12,000 bases of DNA. Origin: Chlamydiota bacterium. Its GTDB lineage: Bacteria > Chlamydiota > Chlamydiia > Chlamydiales > Rhabdochlamydiaceae. The notes beneath the pieces are model-generated. The model had not been told where the DNA came from and did no database searches. It saw only the letters and a list, made by a program, of their open reading frames with translations. Positions 6,103 to 12,000 of the stretch are shown here, in pieces. The position numbers were made by a program, and so were the translations under genes. The stretch lies in NCBI GenBank assembly GCA_016866585.1, contig VGMB01000025.1, forward strand, positions 1-12,000. The letters are read 5' to 3'. Position 1 is the stretch's first letter; each line of letters starts with the position of its first letter.

Positions 6103-7452
6103 TTAGTCTTTCATTGAAAGAAGGAATTCGATGTTGTTATTTGTTTTTTTCAATCTAGAGGTCAATAGGTTCATAGCATCTAGGGGAGCTAAATCTGCTA
6201 TTGCTTGTCTCATAATGTAGATCTTTTCTAGCTCATCTTTGTGGTATAGAAGATCTTCTTTTCTTGTTCCGCTCTTAATTATATCGATAGCTGGATAGAC
6301 TCTTCTATCAGCAAGCCTTCTGTCAAGAACAAGTTCCATGTTTCCTGTTCCTTTGAATTCTTCGAAGATAACTTCATCCATTCTAGAGCCCGTTTCTATT
6401 AGAGCTGTTGCAATGATAGTAAGAGATCCGCCTTCTTCAATATTACGTGCTGCTCCAAAAAATCTTTTAGGCTTGTGCAGCGCGTTAGCATCGATACCAC
6501 CCGTCAGTATTTTACCGGAATGTGGTTGAACAGTGTTATATGCTCTAGCTAACCTTGTTAGAGAGTCTAAAAGAATTACAACGTCATGATGATATTCAAC
6601 GAGGCGTCGAGCTTTTTCAATCGCCATTTCTGCAATTTGTACGTGTCTTTCTGGCGGCTCATCAAAAGTCGAAGAGATAACTTCTCCTTTAACGCTTCTA
6701 ATCATGTCCGTTACTTCTTCTGGACGCTCATCTATAAGAAGTACTATCAGAACTACATCTGGGTTGTTTTTCACAATAGAATTTGCGATGTTTTGCATGA
6801 TGATAGTTTTACCTGATCTAGGTGGAGCTACAATAAGAGAACGTTGTCCTTTTCCTATTGGCGCTGTAAGATCTAAGACTCTTGTCGTCAGATTTTCTTT
6901 TGACGTCTCCATTACTAAGCGAGAGTTAGGATAAAGAGGTGTTAGGTTTTCGAATAAGATCCTTTCTTTTGCTTTTTCAGGAGGGCATCCATTAATTTTT
7001 TCAACCTTTAAAAGAGCAAAGTACTTTTCCTTTTCTTTGGGGGAACGGATAGTTCCGTATACCGTATCACCTTTTTTCAGATCAAATCTTCTGATCTGTG
7101 CAGGTGAAACGTAAATGTCTTCAGCAGAAGGAAGGTAGTTGTAGTTTGGCGATCTTAAAAAACCAAAACCATCAGGAAGAACTTCAAGAACTCCCTCTCC
7201 AACAAGTATTTCTGTTGGTTTTTCAGATAGTAATTTAACAACCTCGAATACGACTTGAGACTTGGTTAAGGCTCCAAGATTTTTTAGGCCTATGTTTCTT
7301 GCAAACTGCGTAAGCTGATCAATGTTCATTCTTTGCAAGTCTGCAATCTTTGTGATTGATTCCGGGTGTTTTTCATCGGATGTTACGTCTACAGATGATA
7401 ATTGCTCGCTGTCGACTTCTTGTGTCATGGGGTTTCTATCTTCTGGGTTCAT
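6103..7452 (-). CDS. rho: Transcription termination factor Rho
   Basis: Rho is the hexameric RNA-dependent ATPase that ends transcripts at factor-dependent sites. This 449-residue protein is full length. An N-terminal Rho-N helical region spans about 36-80, followed by the cold-shock-type RNA-binding domain with the RNP-like DGFGFLR (94-100). The ATPase core has Walker A PPRSGKT (210-216), LLIDERPEE (238-246), Walker B VVILLDSLTR (291-300), the Q-loop region ILTGGIDANALHKPKRFF (315-332) and the R-loop LDRRLADRR (376-384). Residues 1-35 are an acidic, low-complexity lead-in. AAGGAG lies 12 nt before ATG 7452. The gene follows coaE by 19 nt and is the last of the operon. The order polA-coaE-rho is shared with Chlamydia. 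Confidence 0.99.
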   Translation of the reverse strand: MNPEDRNPMTQEVDSEQLSSVDVTSDEKHPESITKIADLQRMNIDQLTQFARNIGLKNLGALTKSQVVFEVVKLLSEKPTEILVGEGVLEVLPDGFGFLRSPNYNYLPSAEDIYVSPAQIRRFDLKKGDTVYGTIRSPKEKEKYFALLKVEKINGCPPEKAKERILFENLTPLYPNSRLVMETSKENLTTRVLDLTAPIGKGQRSLIVAPPRSGKTIIMQNIANSIVKNNPDVVLIVLLIDERPEEVTDMIRSVKGEVISSTFDEPPERHVQIAEMAIEKARRLVEYHHDVVILLDSLTRLARAYNTVQPHSGKILTGGIDANALHKPKRFFGAARNIEEGGSLTIIATALIETGSRMDEVIFEEFKGTGNMELVLDRRLADRRVYPAIDIIKSGTRKEDLLYHKDELEKIYIMRQAIADLAPLDAMNLLTSRLKKTNNNIEFLLSMKD

Positions 7453-7471
7453 TGAAAGTTCCGCTCCTTAA

Positions 7472-8068
7472 TTAGATTGAACTTAATTTTAATGAAAGTT
7501 GTGAGACTTGTTTTTTGAGATCTTCTAGGGTGCCATCGTTTAAGATTAAAAAATCTGCTTTTTTAGCTTTTTCTCGAGGAGGAATTTGCCGCATCATGCG
7601 ATCCTTGAATTGATATTCTGTAGGATTTTTTAAATTTTCAAATCTTTCTTTGCACGTTTTTTCTTCACTCATCACTACAATTACAAAATCGAAAAGGTTC
7701 TGACAGCCAGTTTCGAATAGAAGCGGTACTTCTGCTATAAAATAGCTGTAGTTTCCATTCCTTTTTACTTTGTCGTAGCAGTTTTGAATTTCATCATAAA
7801 CTGCCGGATGAATAAGACTTTCTAGTGCATGAAGTTTTTCAGGGTGAGAAAAGACTATGCTTGCGATTTTTTTGCGATCTAGAAGGCCTTTTTCAAGGAC
7901 GTTATTTCCTAGCAGCTCAATGATTTTATTCTGTATATACCGATTGTGAAGGAGGAGGTTGTGAACGATTTTATCGGAATCTACAGTATAAGCACCAAGG
8001 TTTCTAAAGATTTCACAAACTGTGCTTTTGCCAGAAGACAATCCACCTGTAATTGCAATTTTCTTCAA
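7472..8068 (-). CDS. coaE: Dephospho-CoA kinase
   Basis: CoaE phosphorylates the 3'-hydroxyl of dephospho-CoA, the last step of coenzyme A synthesis, in the cytosol. With the start chosen here the protein is 198 residues, normal for the family. It opens MKKIAITGGLSSGKST, containing the P-loop (G8-T16), then VDSDKIVH (29-36), HPAV (87-90), VPLLFETG (114-121) and the C-terminal ILNDGTLEDL (175-184), all family hallmarks. I chose the TTG at 8068 because GGGGGAG lies 8 nt upstream and it gives the usual family N-terminus. An upstream TTG at 8086 or GTG at 8077 would add 6 or 3 residues but lack a Shine-Dalgarno. The start is 2 nt after the polA stop, so translation is probably coupled. Confidence 0.96.
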   Translation of the reverse strand: MKKIAITGGLSSGKSTVCEIFRNLGAYTVDSDKIVHNLLLHNRYIQNKIIELLGNNVLEKGLLDRKKIASIVFSHPEKLHALESLIHPAVYDEIQNCYDKVKRNGNYSYFIAEVPLLFETGCQNLFDFVIVVMSEEKTCKERFENLKNPTEYQFKDRMMRQIPPREKAKKADFLILNDGTLEDLKKQVSQLSLKLSSI

Positions 8069-8070
8069 GG

Positions 8071-10752
8071 TTAGCACTCCCCCCAATTATTTCCAATCGA
8101 AATATCAACCTCAAGAGGAACTCTTAGTGAGAAAATACTTTCCATGGTATTTTTTACTAGTTCTATTACCCGATCCTTATGCTTTTCATGCACTTCAAAA
8201 ACAAGTTCATCATGAACTTGTAGGATCATTTTTGCTTCTAAATTTCTAAATTTTAGTTCCTTAGATATTTCTATCATAGCAAGCTTAATTAAATCTGCAG
8301 CAGTTCCCTGTAGGGGAGTATTTGTCGCTAGTCTTTCAGCGGCTGATCTTATGATTTGATTTTTGTTATCAAGTTCGGGAATGGGTCGTTTTCTTCCAGT
8401 TATTGTCTCAGCATATCCAAGAGATCTAGCTGTGTTTTTGGATTTCTCTAAAAATTCTTTAACCTTGGGGTATCTTTCGAAATATGTTCTTATGAAAGCA
8501 CTGGCTTGTTTTACATCTATGGAGAGTTCTTGGGAGAGTCCAAATGCCTGTTGTCCGTAAATGATTCCAAAATTCACAGCTTTAGCTTGGTATCTCATTT
8601 CGGGAGTTACTTCACTAAGTGGGACTTCAAAAACTAAAGAGGCTGTAAAGGCGTGGATATCTTCCTTATTATTAAAAGCTTTTATTAGGTTTTCATCTTC
8701 GCTAAGATGGGCAAGAAGTCTTAATTCAATTTGAGAATAATCTGAGGCCACAAAAATCCATCCTTGATTTTGTGGTTTAAAAGCTTCCCTAATTTTTTTG
8801 CCTTCCTCACTTCTTACTGGGATATTTTGAAGATTGGGATCTTGGCATGAAAGCCGACCTGTTGCCGTCACTGATTGGTTAAAAGTGCAGTGGATTCGAT
8901 TTGTGGATGGATTTATGTACTCAGGAAGAGCGTCTATATACGTTGATCTTAACTTCTCAAGTCCTCTATATTCTAGAATTTTTTGAACTACTGGATACTT
9001 GTCTTTTAAAAAATCAAGCACATCAGCCGAGGTTGAATACCCCGTTAGTGTTTTTTTACCTGTAGGTAAACCTAATTTCTCAAAAAGTATTACCCCTAGT
9101 TGTTTAGGGGAATTAAGATTGAAAATTTCCCCAGCAAGATCATAAATCTCATTTTCAATTAAAGAGATTTTTTTCGATATTTTGTGGGACATCTGAGTTA
9201 AATCAGCTATATCAACAAATATGCCATCTCTTTCTATATGTAACAGAACTGGAAGTAAGGGGATTTCTATTTCATAGAAGACAGATTCTAGGTTTTCTTT
9301 CTGAAGTTCTTTTGTGAACGTGTTCTTTAGTTTTATTGTTACAGCAACATGCGTAGAACATACTTTTGCTAAATCTTCTAGGGGAATTTCGTGAACATGT
9401 AGTTGCTTTTTTCCTTTTCCTCTAAGATCTTCTGTTGAAGGAATTACTTTACCGAATTTTTCTAACGCGAGCAGTTCGATGTTATGTTTAGGTGTGCTTG
9501 GGCGTAAAACATAGGATGCTAAAATAGTATCGAAGTTAATAACTGGTATGGGCAAATTTTCGTTAAGTAGAACGTGCATATCATGTTTTAGATCATGACC
9601 ATAGAAGCTGATATTAGGATTGGAAAAAAGATCTTTCAATGAAGAAAAAAGCATGTTTTTTGTTAAAGATCCGTTAAAAGGGACGTACCAAAGTTGATGT
9701 TCATTTGCGGCCAAGCTAATTCCGATAATACTTGTTTCCATAGCTGGTCGCCCGTCAGACTGGATGTCGAAACAGATTTCCGCTTCTGATTGCAAAGATT
9801 CTATCATTTTTTTAAGACATTCTTCAGAGGTGACAATAATAGGTGTAATTTCGTTGAGCTCTGAGGATTCCAACTGGGAATTTGTTTTTATCGATATCTC
9901 TACAGATTCAAGTTCTTTAAGAAGAGACATGAAGTGATTTTCTCTATAAAATTCCTTTACTTGATTGATGTCTGAACAATGATAAATAAAGAATGATGGG
10001 TCTTTTGGAAACTCTACGTCTAGTTGAATTGTAGCTAACTTTTTACTCATCAATGCGATATCTTTTTGCTCTATGACCGTTGCTTTCTTTTTTCCGGATA
10101 AGATATTTGGATGGTCTAAAATATAATCTAAAGAGTGATACTCTTTCAGTAGAGTGCATACGGTTTTAGATCCAAATCCTTCTAATCCTGGGATATTATC
10201 GGATGCATCTCCTACCATTGCGAGATAGTCAATCATTTGATGTGGCTTTACCCCAAATATTTCTTCGACCTTGTCTTTATCAATTACTAGGTTGTCCTTA
10301 TGAGGATTAACTATCAAAACCTTATCTGAAACAAGTTGGCATAAATCTTTATCGCTTGAGCAAATGTAGGCTTTTGATCCAAGTTTTTCAGCCCAAACTG
10401 CAATACTGCCCATTGTATCATCAGCTTCAACTCCTGGAATAGAAAGAGTAGGAATGCCTGCTAGTTGACAAAAATATAATGCTTTTTCTAGCTGAGGATA
10501 TAAATCTTCCGGCATGCTTTTGCGATGCCCTTTATAATCACTATAGATTTCTGTTCGTGATTTTTTATTATTTGGACCATCAAATACAGCAACGACATGC
10601 TCTGGAGAAAAATCTTTTATAATTTTTAAAAATGAGCGGATAAAACCATATAGTGCATTTACAGATTCTCCCTGGGGATTGGTCATGTTGTTAATGGCGT
10701 AATATGATCTAAATAGAAAATTGACGGCGTCTATTATGTAAATATTATTCAT
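8071..10752 (-). CDS. polA: DNA polymerase I
   Basis: DNA polymerase I fills gaps and removes RNA primers in replication and repair. The 893-residue protein has all three regions. The 5'-3' exonuclease (1-285) has GVEADD (107-112), SSDKDL (132-137) and GDASDNIPG (181-189). The polymerase domain has motif A VASDYSQIELR (D671), motif B RYQAKAVNFGIIYG (K724, F728, Y732) and motif C QVHDE (D848), all intact. The middle 3'-5' exonuclease region (about 300-480) looks damaged. D329 and D391 match E. coli Asp355 and Asp424, but the Glu357 position is Gln331, Asp501 is His468 and Tyr497 is Val464, so proofreading is probably lost. No good Shine-Dalgarno precedes ATG 10752, and the gene follows sppA by 50 nt in the same operon. 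The N-terminus MNNIYIIDAVNFLFRSYYAI fits the family. Confidence 0.99.
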   Translation of the reverse strand: MNNIYIIDAVNFLFRSYYAINNMTNPQGESVNALYGFIRSFLKIIKDFSPEHVVAVFDGPNNKKSRTEIYSDYKGHRKSMPEDLYPQLEKALYFCQLAGIPTLSIPGVEADDTMGSIAVWAEKLGSKAYICSSDKDLCQLVSDKVLIVNPHKDNLVIDKDKVEEIFGVKPHQMIDYLAMVGDASDNIPGLEGFGSKTVCTLLKEYHSLDYILDHPNILSGKKKATVIEQKDIALMSKKLATIQLDVEFPKDPSFFIYHCSDINQVKEFYRENHFMSLLKELESVEISIKTNSQLESSELNEITPIIVTSEECLKKMIESLQSEAEICFDIQSDGRPAMETSIIGISLAANEHQLWYVPFNGSLTKNMLFSSLKDLFSNPNISFYGHDLKHDMHVLLNENLPIPVINFDTILASYVLRPSTPKHNIELLALEKFGKVIPSTEDLRGKGKKQLHVHEIPLEDLAKVCSTHVAVTIKLKNTFTKELQKENLESVFYEIEIPLLPVLLHIERDGIFVDIADLTQMSHKISKKISLIENEIYDLAGEIFNLNSPKQLGVILFEKLGLPTGKKTLTGYSTSADVLDFLKDKYPVVQKILEYRGLEKLRSTYIDALPEYINPSTNRIHCTFNQSVTATGRLSCQDPNLQNIPVRSEEGKKIREAFKPQNQGWIFVASDYSQIELRLLAHLSEDENLIKAFNNKEDIHAFTASLVFEVPLSEVTPEMRYQAKAVNFGIIYGQQAFGLSQELSIDVKQASAFIRTYFERYPKVKEFLEKSKNTARSLGYAETITGRKRPIPELDNKNQIIRSAAERLATNTPLQGTAADLIKLAMIEISKELKFRNLEAKMILQVHDELVFEVHEKHKDRVIELVKNTMESIFSLRVPLEVDISIGNNWGEC
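8077..8084 (-). promoter_or_regulatory. Ribosome binding site for coaE, inside the polA 3' end
   Basis: GGGGGGAG on the minus strand lies within the last codons of polA, 8 nt before the TTG start at 8068. It decides between three possible coaE starts and implies termination-reinitiation coupling with polA. Confidence 0.7.
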
Positions 10753-10802
10753 TGAAAATTTAGGATGACCCCTTTGGGGAAGAGGTCAAATGGTGTAAGT
10801 TT

Positions 10803-11846
10803 TTAAGGTGTATATAAATATAAAAGCTTTCCGCTTAGTTCGCTAGACAATACAGGATTTATTTCTAATGAATGTTTAATTTTACCTGAAAATATAGCAG
10901 ATTCTCCGTTTATTAGACTTGAAAGAATGTTCGCTGGTGTTTCAAGTTGCATGACTTGATACGGATCCTTATCTGATAGGCCAGCAGCTGCTGTCAGGTC
11001 TTTGAGAGTTTGTTCATACGAAGAATTTGCCACGTCTATGTATCCATAGTCTTTTGCTGTCTGAGCTATGAATATCTGTGCTCCGTATTCATTTACTAGT
11101 TTATCTTTACTAAGGTTTTTTCTGGAGGAAGAAACAATTTCTACAAAATTGTCATATAAAGCTTTGGTGATATTAACAATAGATTGGTCTTCGCCAGGAA
11201 CCCAAGGACGGAATGGATTTAAAGCATCTTTGTCCTTACCTTGTTTAATTGTTAAGGATTTAATTCCTAGTTTGTCCATAGCGTCAGCAAAGTTAAAGCT
11301 GGGACCAAGGATTACACCTACAGATCCTATGATACTTGTATTTGAAGCATAGATTTGATCAGCTGCAGAGCATATATACATGCCGCCAGAGGCACAAAGG
11401 CCATCAACAAAAGCATATACAGGTACTTTGTATTTTTCTTTGTATTGTATTAATTGTTTATAAATGCCGTCTGCATCAGAAACTGTTCCACCTGGGGTGT
11501 CAACATATAGGCATATTGCTTTGACTCTGTTGCCCTTTATTACATCACCTTGAGAGTCTAAGAGTTTGTTTGTAAAGTTTTCTGTTGTTAAAGTTCCTTG
11601 ACCGACAACTCCCTGAATATTGATTCGCAAAACTACAGGTGAGTTTTCTGGTAGAGGTGTTCTAGAACCATCTGCATCAGGCGCTAGCACAATCTCATTC
11701 TTGATTGGTGGTACTATAGGACTTGAAAGGGCTGACATAGCTATCAGGATTAGTATAATCGGGGATAGTACACCTATCACAACTGCAAATGAATTGCAAA
11801 AACTACGAGTAGCGGAAATAAAAACAGATTCCCTTGTAAAGTTCAT
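10803..11846 (-). CDS. sppA: Signal peptide peptidase SppA/SohB-type membrane serine protease
   Basis: This S49-family protease degrades leftover signal peptides and other membrane-associated peptides. The 347-residue protein has one N-terminal membrane segment (about 20-40) and a periplasm-facing protease domain. Motifs seen are INIQGVVGQGTL (75-86), LYVDTPGGTVSDAD (113-126), the nucleophile loop DGLCASGGMY with Ser153 (148-157), SIIGSVGVI (171-179) and KQGKDKDALNPFR (201-213), where K206 is the likely general base in a Ser/Lys dyad. It corresponds to the gene called sohB in Chlamydia trachomatis. AGGTG lies five nt before ATG 11846. It is the first gene of the sppA-polA-coaE-rho operon and is divergent from the gene starting at 11964. 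Confidence 0.95.
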   Translation of the reverse strand: MNFTRESVFISATRSFCNSFAVVIGVLSPIILILIAMSALSSPIVPPIKNEIVLAPDADGSRTPLPENSPVVLRINIQGVVGQGTLTTENFTNKLLDSQGDVIKGNRVKAICLYVDTPGGTVSDADGIYKQLIQYKEKYKVPVYAFVDGLCASGGMYICSAADQIYASNTSIIGSVGVILGPSFNFADAMDKLGIKSLTIKQGKDKDALNPFRPWVPGEDQSIVNITKALYDNFVEIVSSSRKNLSKDKLVNEYGAQIFIAQTAKDYGYIDVANSSYEQTLKDLTAAAGLSDKDPYQVMQLETPANILSSLINGESAIFSGKIKHSLEINPVLSSELSGKLLYLYTP

Positions 11847-11903
11847 AAATCACCTAAAAAATTAAAATAAAATTCATCTTAAAAATTTACTCTTTTTTTC
11901 TCT

Positions 11904-11909
11904 AGTATA
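11904..11909 (-). promoter_or_regulatory. Putative -10 element of the sppA operon
   Basis: TATACT (5 of 6 consensus, in the context AATATACTAGAG) lies about 58 nt upstream of the sppA start. No clear -35 hexamer is found 17 nt further upstream. It is the best candidate in the 117-nt divergent gap, but weak. Confidence 0.35.
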
Positions 11910-11915
11910 TTAGTC

Positions 11916-11942
11916 TTGACGCTCGGATGTTTGAAGTTTAAT
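11916..11942 (+). promoter_or_regulatory. Putative promoter of the gene starting at 11964
   Basis: TTGACG (11916-11921, 5 of 6) is followed by TTTAAT (11937-11942, 5 of 6). The 15-nt spacer is shorter than ideal. It lies about 20 nt before the ATG and only a few bases from the opposing -10 candidate of sppA, so the two promoters would compete for polymerase. Confidence 0.4.
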
Positions 11943-11963
11943 CTAAAGGAAAATGGAGATTTT

Positions 11964-12000
11964 ATGACCAGTACGAAGAAGGTTAGTCTTGATATGTTTA
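11964..12000 (+). CDS. Partial gene start, possibly a nucleotide transporter
   Basis: Only 12 codons are in the window (MTSTKKVSLDMF), and they are not enough to identify a family. The start is well supported: GGAG (11955-11958) is 5 nt upstream and a promoter-like pair precedes it. In Chlamydia trachomatis the gene next to sohB encodes an ADP/ATP-type nucleotide transporter, so that is the best guess by gene order only. The frame is open to the window edge, so the gene continues beyond position 12000. Confidence 0.6.
   Translation, partial: MTSTKKVSLDMF

Noticed and set aside
6338..6934. Plus-strand open frames opposite rho
   Set aside because: They are antisense to highly conserved rho coding sequence; their open length follows from rho codon use.
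8022..8249. Plus-strand open frame across the coaE/polA junction
   Set aside because: It is antisense to two well-identified genes and has no initiation signals.
10766..10787. Possible terminator between sppA and polA (CCCC/GGGG hairpin)
   Set aside because: The stem is only 4 bp uninterrupted and no T-run follows; the genes more likely share one transcript.
1..12000. CRISPR array, insertion sequence or prophage
   Set aside because: No regularly spaced repeats, transposase, integrase or terminal inverted repeats were found; the only repeats are hairpins beside genes.

Overview
This window looks like chromosome from an environmental member of the Chlamydiales. It is AT-rich (about one third G+C by eye). 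The minus-strand block sppA(sohB)-polA-coaE-rho matches, from memory, the Chlamydia trachomatis order CT494-CT493-CT492-CT491. The gene that begins at the right edge sits where a nucleotide (ADP/ATP-type) transporter lies in Chlamydia. The genus cannot be fixed from sequence reading alone.

Layout, left to right. (1) Positions 19-140 hold a minus-strand tRNA-Ser(GCU) followed at once by a strong intrinsic terminator. (2) Positions 310-1143 (minus) encode a membrane-anchored protein of unknown function with a winged-helix-like segment. It is divergent from 1315-1755 (plus), an S-adenosylmethionine decarboxylase (SpeD) family protein with an intact pyruvoyl active site but also a Sec-type signal peptide, which is unusual for this normally cytosolic enzyme. 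A perfect, self-complementary -10 element (ATTATAAT) lies between them. (3) A hairpin at 1765-1794 separates the SpeD gene from a convergent minus-strand set read from 6027 down to 1798. That set is an OppA-like peptide-binding lipoprotein, an exported protein with protein-kinase-like motifs, a protein with phosphatidylinositol-3/4-kinase-like motifs, and a small exported protein. The last three overlap by ATGA (4 nt), so they are almost certainly co-translated. (4) From 11846 down to 6103 runs a housekeeping operon: SppA/SohB membrane protease, DNA polymerase I, dephospho-CoA kinase and transcription terminator Rho, ended by a hairpin at 6064-6096. (5) A divergent plus-strand gene starts at 11964 and runs off the window.

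The most interesting material is the accessory region 310-4390: an apparently exported SpeD homologue, and a translationally coupled pair of kinase-like proteins, one resembling type II PI4-kinases and one with kinase motifs behind a signal peptide. In an obligate intracellular bacterium these are candidates for host-directed or envelope functions, but that role is inference. The polymerase I also has a damaged 3'-5' exonuclease site. No CRISPR array, insertion sequence, phage gene or rRNA was seen.
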